NCBI GenBank assembly: GCA_001797845.1 | Contig: MGQN01000039.1 | Location: 1 to 13,684 of the forward strand | DNA: 13,684 nucleotides | DNA from: Deltaproteobacteria bacterium RBG_16_44_11 | GTDB taxonomy: Bacteria > Desulfobacterota > Syntrophia > Syntrophales > Smithellaceae | Direction: 5' to 3' | Shown: positions 7,656-12,924 of the stretch, one piece after another | How positions within the stretch are numbered: position 1 is the first letter of the stretch | How the letters are laid out: each line of letters begins with the position of its first letter | Position numbers and translations under genes: made by a program | Notes under the pieces: model-generated | Seen by the model: the letters and a program-made list of their open reading frames with translations, nothing else | What the model was told of the DNA's origin: nothing | Databases searched by the model: none

Positions 7656-7895
7656 ATGAAGATTAAGGTAAAATTGTTTGGGGAGCTGAGAAGAAAAATA
7701 CCTGATTATAGGCCTGATAAGGGTCTGGAAATGGATATTCCCGAAGGGTCGAAAATAGCCGATCTTTTGGTCCTATTGGGGATACCTGCCTCTCCGGGTG
7801 CAACGGTAATTATGGAAGGCCGTATTTTGCCGCTGGAGGAAAAGCTTTCCCACGGTTCGCTCGTAAACATTTTCCACGTTATGTTTGGAGGATGA
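7656..7895 (+). CDS. moaD: MoaD/ThiS-family sulfur carrier for tungsto/molybdopterin
   Basis: This 79-aa ubiquitin-fold protein starts MKIKVKLFGELRRK and ends HVMFGG. The C-terminal Gly-Gly is the part that is adenylylated and thiocarboxylated in MoaD, and the length is typical. MoaD delivers sulfur to the pterin dithiolene with MoaE. Copies next to AOR genes are thought to serve the bis-pterin tungsten cofactor. It starts 12 bp after the AOR stop with only a weak upstream site (gaaag ... ttgg), so it may depend on translational coupling. Its last codons are very similar to a decayed copy at 12925-13021. The stop overlaps an ATG in ATGA (7892-7895), but that frame ends after nine codons. No moaE or moeB/hesA-like gene is in the window. 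Confidence 0.88.
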   Translation: MKIKVKLFGELRRKIPDYRPDKGLEMDIPEGSKIADLLVLLGIPASPGATVIMEGRILPLEEKLSHGSLVNIFHVMFGG

Positions 7896-7957
7896 TCTTT
7901 TTAGAAAGGCTGATAAACTAGCATGGTGTCGCCTGATCGCTTCACTAAGTTATCGGA

Positions 7958-8398
7958 TTACTTTTTTATCAGGAAATATAATCCAACAAGCGAGATTATG
8001 ATTCCGGCTGACTTTTGTAAGGTGATCTTTTCATGAAAAAATATTAAGCCGATGGGTAATAGGATGATACAGATTGCCACGTAGGAGAATAATGTTCCTG
8101 AGCTTAGAGACCAGCCAGAGCGATAATAAAGAACATGTCCCACGACAATTCCCACGCAGGATATTCCTGCTAAAAAATTAGCCCAATTCAAATGTCCAAG
8201 TTCGGCTTTGATATTATTAATATCCGCGAATATCGGCAGCATCAAAATCGAGACGACAAGGGCTACAAAGAAAGTAACAATAATTGATACGACAGGATTG
8301 ACTGAAGTATGTATTGATTTTTGGCTGACATGATAAACAACATTGAAGCCAATCAAGAGAATAGCGGATCCGATAATAAAGATGCTGTCGTTGTTCAT
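7958..8398 (-). CDS. Small DMT-superfamily (EamA-like half) membrane protein
   Basis: This 146-aa very hydrophobic protein has about five predicted membrane helices, near residues 5-24, 33-56, 72-91, 101-121 and 128-144. It ends with the pattern common to EamA/EmrE-like transporters: a Trp/Ser loop (YRSGWSLSSG), a helix, a Glu at the helix end (FFHEK) and a final G-rich helix (GIIISLVGLYFLI). Normal EamA proteins have ten helices; five-helix forms act as paired half-transporters. It is the last gene of the leftward unit, 17 bp after the NUDIX stop, with GAAGGAA about ten bases before the ATG. The substrate is unknown. A role in exporting a compound handled by the upstream OYE enzyme is only a guess. 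Confidence 0.7.
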   Translation of the reverse strand: MNNDSIFIIGSAILLIGFNVVYHVSQKSIHTSVNPVVSIIVTFFVALVVSILMLPIFADINNIKAELGHLNWANFLAGISCVGIVVGHVLYYRSGWSLSSGTLFSYVAICIILLPIGLIFFHEKITLQKSAGIIISLVGLYFLIKK

Positions 8399-8415
8399 AT
8401 TCTATGGCAATTCCT

Positions 8416-8913
8416 TCACGACGCCTTTAAACCACGCTTCTCCAACCATTCTTTAACCGCTAGCCCTGTTCCCAAAGGCCAGGGGCGTAATTTTTCCGGC
8501 GGGCTAGATATTACCTCTGCAAGTTCCTCTCCGATCCTGATCTCACCGTCTGCTGTCATGTGATAGACAATAAAGAGCTGGTTCTGCTCAGGATAAGGGT
8601 ATACGCCGATCATGATTTCAAGTCTGGCATCAAGATTAAGCTCTTCCTTTACTTCACGGATGATGGCTTTTTCCGGGGATTCGCCCTTTTCCAAAAAACC
8701 TGTAATCAATCCAAACATCCGAGGAGACCATTTCTTATTGCGAGCAAGAATAATGTTTCCCTGGTGTTCGACAATCGCGGCAACAACGGGAATCGGATTA
8801 TCCCAATGGACATATTCACGGTTATTTGAAGAGCATGCCAGATAAGTTTTGCCGTTAATATTTTTCACGGAAAGTTCCTCGCCGCAATGCAAACAATACT
8901 TTATTTTCGCCAT
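8416..8913 (-). CDS. NUDIX hydrolase with N-terminal zinc-ribbon-like segment
   Basis: In this 165-aa protein the NUDIX box lies at residues 72-94: G72, E78, then R86-E87-V88 and E90-E91, the residues that bind the divalent metal and cleave X-diphosphate compounds. The N-terminus resembles the NudC zinc ribbon (YCLHCGEEL, then YLACSSNN and VHWDNP). The second knuckle has lost one cysteine (CSSN in place of CxxC), so zinc binding may be partial or absent. The NudC NADH-pyrophosphatase motif SQPWPFPxS is not seen, so the substrate is open. The ATG at 8913 has an ideal AGGAGGT site and overlaps the end of the PadR gene by 13 bp, showing tight translational coupling. The length is ordinary for a short NUDIX protein. 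Confidence 0.88.
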   Translation of the reverse strand: MAKIKYCLHCGEELSVKNINGKTYLACSSNNREYVHWDNPIPVVAAIVEHQGNIILARNKKWSPRMFGLITGFLEKGESPEKAIIREVKEELNLDARLEIMIGVYPYPEQNQLFIVYHMTADGEIRIGEELAEVISSPPEKLRPWPLGTGLAVKEWLEKRGLKAS

Positions 8914-9449
8914 TTTGTGACCTCCTGCAAAAACTCATTCAGCCATTTAAGGCGCGTTTCGTAATTCATTATTCCATATTCCCAAACCTTAACATGCAGT
9001 GGGTCGATCTTTCTTTCAACCATATGGCTGCGGGCTATTTTCAAATCAGCGATGATATTTTTAACCGTTTCAATCTGATGCTGAATTTTTTCCACAGCTT
9101 TTTTCTTTTCCAGAAAACGTAAATAATTGGACTTGATACAAAAAATATCTTTACGGAAGAAATCATACCTAAATTCCCTGTCCTCGCCTTCACGGCTTTC
9201 CAACCATTGCATAAAATCTTTTTGTCCCTTATCGGTGATTGAATATACATGACGGCTTGGCGCGCTATCCTGATGCTCGATTTTTTTTGTGACAAGTCCT
9301 TCTTCTTCAAGTTTCTTCAGAGTCGGATATAACTGTCCGTCATTGATGCCGAATTCACTATTCATCTTTTGCACCATTTGCGATTTAATCTCATAACCAT
9401 GAAAACAATTGAACATTAAACTGCCCAGGATCATATATTTGACTGACAT
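8901..9449 (-). CDS. PadR-family transcriptional regulator
   Basis: This 182-aa protein has a winged-helix N-terminal domain (residues 1-85) with the PadR signatures HGYEIKSQM (17-25), DGQLYPTLKKLEEEGLV (37-53) and the wing SAPSRHVYSITDKG (62-75). A long helical C-terminal domain (about 95-180) of the Vir_act_alpha_C type follows, which dimerises and often forms part of an effector site. AAGGAGA sits before the ATG at 9449. It lies 18 bp after the OYE gene and overlaps the NUDIX gene, so it is probably a self-regulating repressor of this unit. PadR proteins commonly answer phenolic acids or hydrophobic drugs; the ligand here is unknown. A candidate operator for this unit is the palindrome upstream of the VOC gene, though that link is not proven. 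Confidence 0.9.
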   Translation of the reverse strand: MSVKYMILGSLMFNCFHGYEIKSQMVQKMNSEFGINDGQLYPTLKKLEEEGLVTKKIEHQDSAPSRHVYSITDKGQKDFMQWLESREGEDREFRYDFFRKDIFCIKSNYLRFLEKKKAVEKIQHQIETVKNIIADLKIARSHMVERKIDPLHVKVWEYGIMNYETRLKWLNEFLQEVTKWRK

Positions 9450-9467
9450 ATTGTCTCCTTAAATTTA

Positions 9468-10634
9468 TTACACGAATTCTTTATTATAGCACTTAACGGG
9501 AATATCATTCGCCACAGCAGCAAAGCATTTATTGCAGCTTGTGCATGACGCGGCTTTGACTTTCCCTTCTCTAATATGCTTAATAAGATATGGCTCTCTG
9601 ATAAAAGGACGGCACATGGATATGAAATCAGTATATCCATTTTTAACAGCCTCTTCCATATCCGATACATGGCGGAAGCCGCCGACGGCGAATAAAGGAA
9701 TATTACCCATTACCGGCCTGATCATTTTTGTTGCCTCAAGATTGTAGCCCTCTTGCAGTTCGAATTTCCCGGCCATTTTACCAAGAGCTGCCTCAACAAC
9801 CGGTCTCTGAGCTTCGGGGAAACTTTTGCTGATCTCTTTTATCGGGATATCTCCCCTGCATATATTCCAAGGCGAACGCGAAGTCGTGCCGCAGCTCACC
9901 TCGATACCGTCGATTTTCAATCCCGCCAATCTCTCTGCATACGATACAGCGAGCCCGGGCGTAATACCTTCTTCCGGAGTATAATCATTTGAGTTGAGCT
10001 TAATTAAGAGCGGCACACCTTCCGGCAATATTTTTTTTATTTCTATAACGATATTGCCCAAAAACTGGAATCTGTTTTCTTCGGATCCGCCCCACAAATC
10101 ACTACGACGATTAAAATACGGTGATAGAAATTCATTAATAAGATATCCGTGAGCCGCATGAAGCTGGATGCCGTCCGCCCCTGCTTCAATCGCCCGTGCA
10201 GATCCCCGCGCAAAAGCAAGAATTACCTCTTGAATTTGATCCTCATTCATCTCCAAGTTTTTAGGAGAAGGAGAAGGGCCGAGTGGTAGTTGTCCGATTG
10301 CGTCTTCAGTAGTCTGAATGCCTGCATGCCCAAGCTGAAAAATGATTTTACTTCTTTTGTCATGCACCGCGTCCACTAAATTTTTCAATCTGGGAATCAT
10401 ATCATCATTATAAATTCCCAGTTTACGTTTTTTAGTACACCCCAACGGGTGGACCGCTATGTGGCTTGATATGATTAAGCCAACTTCTCCTGCGGCAATT
10501 CGGCTGTCTTTCCTTATTATTTCATCCGTGACGAAGCCCTGTTCAGTGGAGAGATTGTCTTCGCAGGCAGAGAAGATAAAGCGATTTTTAATTTCAAGTT
10601 TGGCCAAATTAAATGGTGAAAAAAGTATGGACAT
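9468..10634 (-). CDS. Old-yellow-enzyme-type FMN/[4Fe-4S] oxidoreductase, single domain
   Basis: This 388-aa TIM-barrel flavoenzyme is of the NADH:flavin oxidoreductase/OYE family. Marks are the N-terminal LFSPFNLAKLEIKNRF, FQLGHAG (99-105), QLHAAHGYLINEFLSP (157-172) followed by NRRSDLWGGS (175-184), and the FMN phosphate loop LFAVGGF. At the C-terminus is C364-x2-C367-x2-C370-x11-C382, the [4Fe-4S] ligand pattern of 2,4-dienoyl-CoA reductase/trimethylamine-dehydrogenase-type members. The C-terminal FAD/NAD domain of those roughly 670-residue enzymes is absent, so electrons must come from a separate donor such as ferredoxin or a flavoprotein. It probably reduces activated C=C bonds of enones or enoyl-type compounds. 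AGAGGAA precedes the ATG. It heads the oye-padR-nudix-dmt unit. Confidence 0.88.
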   Translation of the reverse strand: MSILFSPFNLAKLEIKNRFIFSACEDNLSTEQGFVTDEIIRKDSRIAAGEVGLIISSHIAVHPLGCTKKRKLGIYNDDMIPRLKNLVDAVHDKRSKIIFQLGHAGIQTTEDAIGQLPLGPSPSPKNLEMNEDQIQEVILAFARGSARAIEAGADGIQLHAAHGYLINEFLSPYFNRRSDLWGGSEENRFQFLGNIVIEIKKILPEGVPLLIKLNSNDYTPEEGITPGLAVSYAERLAGLKIDGIEVSCGTTSRSPWNICRGDIPIKEISKSFPEAQRPVVEAALGKMAGKFELQEGYNLEATKMIRPVMGNIPLFAVGGFRHVSDMEEAVKNGYTDFISMCRPFIREPYLIKHIREGKVKAASCTSCNKCFAAVANDIPVKCYNKEFV

Positions 10635-10682
10635 CAGGTGATTCCTCTTGTTGATTTTTGAGACTCATCTGTTCTTGATATT

Positions 10683-10712
10683 AATATATTATCTAGTGGT
10701 AAAAACGCTCAA
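10683..10712 (-). promoter_or_regulatory. Predicted promoter of the oye-padR-nudix-dmt unit
   Basis: Read on the - strand, TTGAGC (10712-10707) and TATATT (10688-10683) are separated by 18 bp, about 50 bp upstream of the OYE ATG. The -35 hexamer overlaps the small hairpin listed separately, so the same bases may serve as the weak end of the VOC transcript and the start of the next. Confidence 0.35.
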
Positions 10713-10722
10713 TAAAATTGAG
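10701..10722 (-). terminator. Weak hairpin with T tract downstream of the VOC gene
   Basis: On the - strand, CTCAAT-TTT-ATTGAG is followed by gcg and five T (plus-strand positions 10722 down to 10701). The stem has six pairs, mostly A-T, so termination would be leaky. It lies about 20 bp after the VOC stop codon, where a terminator is expected. Confidence 0.35.
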
Positions 10723-10743
10723 TAAGTAAAACAATATTTAATG

Positions 10744-11142
10744 TCAATTAAAATAATTCAGCAATTCCGGCGGAACCTGTGATTTATCAACTTCAAAATA
10801 TTCGATAAGAATAGCGTCGGGAGCGGGCACCATAATATATCTCATATATCCCAGCTCGGTAATGCCTTTATTGAATTGTACTCCCAGGGAAATCAATTTT
10901 TTATATCCTTCGTCAAGATTATCGGTTTGTATGCCGAAATGATGAATGCTTCCTCTAAGAGCATGCTTGGGCGGTTGGTCATAAAAGTGCAATCTACCTG
11001 TGCCTATTTTCATAAAAACATTTCGCGCGCCCGCAACATCTATATCCAAAACAACTTTGCCGCCAAAGCCCTTTTCATAAAAATCTATACTTTTATCTAA
11101 ATTTTCGGCAAAAATATGAACATGGTGAATATGGTTATACAT
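10744..11142 (-). CDS. VOC-superfamily (glyoxalase/bleomycin-resistance) protein
   Basis: This 132-aa protein has two betaalphabetabetabeta modules typical of the vicinal oxygen chelate fold. The first begins IHHVHIFAENLDKSIDFYE (5-23), the second IHHFGIQTDNLDEGYKKL (66-83), and it ends ILIEYFEV (111-118). The usual metal ligands can be placed at H7, H68 and E114. Family members isomerise, epimerise, cleave or bind small molecules, and the substrate cannot be read from the sequence. The site GGAGAGG precedes the ATG at 11142. It is the first gene of the leftward block, 109 bp before the OYE gene, and carries a palindrome over its promoter, so it is likely inducible. A detoxification role beside the OYE enzyme is inference. 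Confidence 0.85.
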   Translation of the reverse strand: MYNHIHHVHIFAENLDKSIDFYEKGFGGKVVLDIDVAGARNVFMKIGTGRLHFYDQPPKHALRGSIHHFGIQTDNLDEGYKKLISLGVQFNKGITELGYMRYIMVPAPDAILIEYFEVDKSQVPPELLNYFN

Positions 11143-11167
11143 AATTACCTCTCCTATCTTTCGTTTA

Positions 11168-11200
11168 ATCTACCTTACATCTAAGGTAGATGGCTGTCAA
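11168..11200 (-). promoter_or_regulatory. VOC promoter with 24-bp perfect palindromic operator
   Basis: On the - strand a consensus TTGACA (11200-11195) is followed after 17 bp by a poor -10, TAAGGT (11177-11172). The palindrome atctacctta-catc-taaggtagat (11168-11191), with two perfect 10-bp arms, covers the spacer and the -10. This is a classic repressor position. The arms TACCTTA/TAAGGTA look like a TetR/PadR/MerR-type binding site, but the regulator is not identified. The PadR protein of this block is one candidate. Confidence 0.6.
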
Positions 11201-11451
11201 GAATTATTTTGCTTCATGATATTTTTTGAAAGGGGATTTTATAAAGACAGAAATGCCATACTGGCTATCAATTTGCCATGTCCTGAAAACTGCCTAATAA
11301 TTGATATTTTGAAGCCGTCTTAATCTCTCTTTAATATCATCCGTGGAATCGCTTTTATTCACAACAGCGGTCACTTTAAAATCTATTTCAGAAAGATTTA
11401 CTAATAAAAAGAACATTCCCGTTTTCAAGGCAAAAATATTTTCTAAAAAGG
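11201..11451. other. AT-rich gap between divergent VOC and ArsR genes, no supported gene
   Basis: I see no gene that I can support here. A - strand frame covers 11294-11737, but its first half is antisense to the ArsR gene, so it is not accepted. Its last roughly 35 residues look protein-like and are recorded among the rejected items. No further repeat or RNA gene was recognised. Confidence 0.4.
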
Positions 11452-11481
11452 TTGACAGAATTAATGATAAAAATATATATT
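11452..11481 (+). promoter_or_regulatory. Predicted promoter of the ArsR-family gene
   Basis: TTGACA (11452-11457) and TATATT (11476-11481) are separated by 18 bp, about 50 bp before the ATG at 11532. The -10 lies in the AT-rich stretch atatatttattttgataag, which may also be the place where the regulator binds its own promoter. No perfect dyad is seen there. Confidence 0.5.
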
Positions 11482-11531
11482 TATTTTGATAAGTATATGA
11501 ACATCTAAATTGAATAAAAGGACCAAATACT

Positions 11532-11813
11532 ATGCCAGCAAAAGCAAGCAACGAGAAACGCGGACAAAAAACAGAGCGTATGGCTCGTATATCTTCTGCC
11601 TTTAAGGCTTTATCCAATGAAACTCGTCTGGCGGTTTTTGAAAATATCCGTCTTTGCCAAAGACAGACAATCCTGAATAAAGATAAAAGGCCATCTATAT
11701 GCAATGTAGCGAGTAATTTTGATATCTCGCTTTCCACAATTTCCCATCACATGAAAGAACTTCGAAATGCCGGTCTGATCCACTGCGAAAGAAGAGGCCA
11801 AACCATCCTTTGA
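11532..11813 (+). CDS. ArsR-family winged-helix regulator, frame cut by TGA at codon 94
   Basis: The 93 residues up to the first TGA form the DNA-binding domain of an ArsR/SmtB repressor. There is a helical start (ARISSAFKALSNETRLAVFENIRL, 18-41), a recognition helix region SLSTISHHMKELRNAGLI (66-83) and a beta-wing CERRGQTIL (84-92 onward). AAAGGA precedes the ATG at 11532. The same frame continues past the TGA (11811-11813) for 20 codons to TAG at 11874-11876, giving QPVDETIRMMVEYLTGDMNI. This fits the last helix of ArsR proteins, for a normal total of 114 residues. The TGA aligns with the Cys that often follows the wing (RGxxVYC in relatives). Either TGA is read as selenocysteine, or the gene is truncated by a nonsense change. 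C57 and C84 remain as possible metal or redox residues. Confidence 0.8.
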   Translation: MPAKASNEKRGQKTERMARISSAFKALSNETRLAVFENIRLCQRQTILNKDKRPSICNVASNFDISLSTISHHMKELRNAGLIHCERRGQTIL

Positions 11814-11876
11814 CAGCCCGTTGATGAAACCATCAGGATGATGGTGGAATATCTCACGGGTGATATGAATATTTAG
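11811..11876 (+). other. In-frame TGA with SECIS-like hairpin and read-through ArsR C-terminus
   Basis: After the TGA (11811-11813) and 15 nt comes an upper stem accatc/gatggt (11829-11834 with 11840-11845) closed by the loop aggat, which has a GG near its start. It is enclosed by gat/atc (11823-11825 with 11851-11853) and by a lower stem cccgt/acggg (11817-11821 with 11856-11860). The distance from the TGA to the loop is 21 nt. A UGA within about 16-37 nt of a small G-containing apical loop is the general rule for bacterial SECIS elements. The reading frame beyond the TGA is a good ArsR C-terminus. Selenocysteine use is inferred, not shown. Confidence 0.4.
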
Positions 11877-11963
11877 AAGAAGCTATCTGTTCCCATAGAT
11901 CAAGCGAATATACCCTTCCCAGCTTAACATTTGGTAAATCGTCGTATTTCTGAAAATATGTCC

Positions 11964-12010
11964 TTGACAAAAGAGCAATAACTATTATATTTCGATATAT
12001 ATAGAAATAT
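11964..12010 (+). promoter_or_regulatory. Promoter with dyad operator upstream of the small Cys-protein gene
   Basis: TTGACA (11964-11969) and TATATT (11986-11991) are separated by 16 bp. Overlapping the -10 and the likely start site is a perfect 7-bp dyad, atatttc (11987-11993) and gaaatat (12004-12010), with a 10-bp AT spacer; a third gaaata follows. ArsR-family repressors commonly bind such AT-rich 12-2-12-like dyads over the -10, and the ArsR gene is directly upstream, so it is the likely regulator of 12036-12564. Confidence 0.5.
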
Positions 12011-12035
12011 AGAAATACAACAAAGGAGGTATTTT

Positions 12036-12284
12036 ATGTCTACAAAAGAAGAAACACACAAAAATATGGGTTTTGGATTCTGTCATTCTTTGATGAGCAA
12101 TTGTTTTAAACCAGGATCAGAAGAAGGGAAGGGAGAAAAGTTCAATTTTGAAAGCTGTGAACAAATGATGAAACAGTTCTGTGCCGCAAAAGATGGAAAA
12201 TTCGATTTTGAGACATTCCGTTCGAAAATTGCGAAGCATTGCAAAGGAACGAATAAAGAAGAAGATGACAAGGAAAATAATTAA
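12036..12284 (+). CDS. Small cysteine-containing protein with internal repeat, function unknown
   Basis: I do not recognise this 82-aa family. It is hydrophilic, with no TM helix or signal peptide. It has five cysteines (C16, C23, C41, C49, C69) and two copies of a 15-residue unit: KFNFESCEQMMKQFC (35-49) and KFDFETFRSKIAKHC (55-69), each ending in Cys and 20 residues apart. The N-terminal GFGFCHSLMSNCF may be a third, diverged copy. The tail is acidic and lysine-rich. A perfect AAAGGAGGT site lies 7 bp before the ATG, so high expression is likely. It sits behind an ArsR-type promoter with a dyad and 43 bp before a two-TM protein gene. Metal or redox-ligand binding would fit the cysteines and the ArsR neighbour but is only inference. 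Confidence 0.7.
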   Translation: MSTKEETHKNMGFGFCHSLMSNCFKPGSEEGKGEKFNFESCEQMMKQFCAAKDGKFDFETFRSKIAKHCKGTNKEEDDKENN

Positions 12285-12327
12285 TCACAGTTACGAAGTA
12301 ATTTAACAATGAGAAAGGGGCAGAAAC

Positions 12328-12564
12328 ATGAAGGAAAATGAAAATTCAAATGAGTCAATCAGTAAGAGATATTGCTGGCATTGGATGTGCGGAGGAAGAA
12401 AAAGCAGTATCTTCTGGGGAATAGTTTTTATTGTCGTTGGACTTTTCTGGTTTGGGAAAAAAGCGGATTGGTTCTCGCCTGAACTAATCACGATGTTTTG
12501 GCCGGTAGTGCTCGTTGTAATAGGTATTTGGATTGTTGGAGCAGCGTTGATCAAAAAGAGTTGA
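12328..12564 (+). CDS. Small two-TM protein resembling DUF5668/LiaF-type membrane domains
   Basis: This 78-aa protein has a polar N-terminus with a CWHWMCGG segment (C16, C21) and two membrane helices, near 28-43 (SIFWGIVFIVVGLFWF) and 55-75 (ITMFWPVVLVVIGIWIVGAAL). The pattern of a G-x2-x-GxxxL helix, a short loop and an FWP-start second helix is what I know from the LiaI/LiaF-like DUF5668 membrane domain. The assignment is by resemblance only. GAAAGGGG precedes the ATG. It follows the Cys-repeat protein by 43 bp, and the two probably share the promoter near 11964. The paired Cys-x4-Cys on the membrane protein and the Cys repeats on its soluble neighbour hint at a joint metal or redox role, which is not shown. 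Confidence 0.7.
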   Translation: MKENENSNESISKRYCWHWMCGGRKSSIFWGIVFIVVGLFWFGKKADWFSPELITMFWPVVLVVIGIWIVGAALIKKS

Positions 12565-12668
12565 AGCTGGGAAACTCGACCATTTGACAAAAGAAATTAT
12601 TGTGGTTGTAGCTTTATTCAGTGGTTTTAACAAGTTGATGGATGGGTTACGAGTCGAAACAGACGAAA
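12565..12668. other. Gap with no gene seen; possible weak promoter
   Basis: TTGACA occurs at 12584-12589, but no good -10 follows at 16-18 bp, so any promoter here would be weak. Short frames in this stretch end within about 15 codons and show no family features. Confidence 0.3.
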
Positions 12669-12731
12669 AACCATGGTATGGTTGAGGATAGAGAACCTGA
12701 ATGCCGTGAGCATTCAGGCTTATAAATAAGC
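12669..12731 (+). promoter_or_regulatory. Cluster of three palindromes in the leader of a decayed locus
   Basis: Three inverted repeats follow each other: aacca-tggta-tggtt (12669-12683), cctgaatgc-cgtga-gcattcagg (12696-12718, nine perfect pairs) and gcttat-aa-ataagc (12718-12731). The last two share one base and could be alternative structures. A GGAGG site begins four bases later (12735). There is no T tract, so the strong hairpin is not a normal terminator. It may be a leader-RNA control element of the broken genes downstream, or the terminator stem of the upstream pair. No known riboswitch class could be confirmed by eye. Confidence 0.35.
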
Positions 12732-12746
12732 TATGGAGGATTTATC

Positions 12747-12919
12747 ACGAAAGAAAAAAATGTTCCAACTGCAGGATGAGATCATATTATGATAGAAAAC
12801 CGAATTCAATAATTAGCAAAATCTGGAAATGGCATATCACCTGGTGTCCAGGATGGAAATCATATCTTAAGTCTCTGCCTGCAAATAAAAAAAATGAAAT
12901 AATTAAAAAATACAGCTGA
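12747..12919 (+). pseudogene. Small CxxC/WCPGW protein, apparently frameshifted with lost start
   Basis: The intact part from ATG 12776 encodes 47 residues: MRSYYDRKPNSIISKIWKWH, then a TWCPGWKSYLKSLP segment and a lysine-rich end IIKKYS, stopping at TGA 12917-12919. In the same frame just upstream lie codons for KKCSNCR, giving a CxxC pair that would suit a small zinc-ribbon-like start, but no ATG, GTG or TTG precedes it. A good GGAGG (12735-12739) stands 7 bp before an ACG (12747-12749), and ACG-AAA-GAA would join the CSNC frame if the seven-A run at 12754-12760 had one more base. A start-codon change plus a one-base loss in the A run would explain this. It could instead be a short functional gene from 12776. 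I recall similar small proteins but cannot name the family. Confidence 0.45.
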
Positions 12920-12924
12920 CAAAC

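Noticed and set aside
11294..11737. 147-codon open frame on the - strand whose last 35 or so residues (after residue 110) look protein-like
   Set aside because: Its first half is antisense to the well-supported ArsR gene, no ribosome site or recognisable family was found, and the region is AT-rich. At most the C-terminal part could be a gene relic.
12696..12718. Nine-pair hairpin as a rho-independent terminator
   Set aside because: No T tract follows on either strand, and a ribosome-site-like GGAGG begins shortly after, so it is recorded as a possible leader structure instead.
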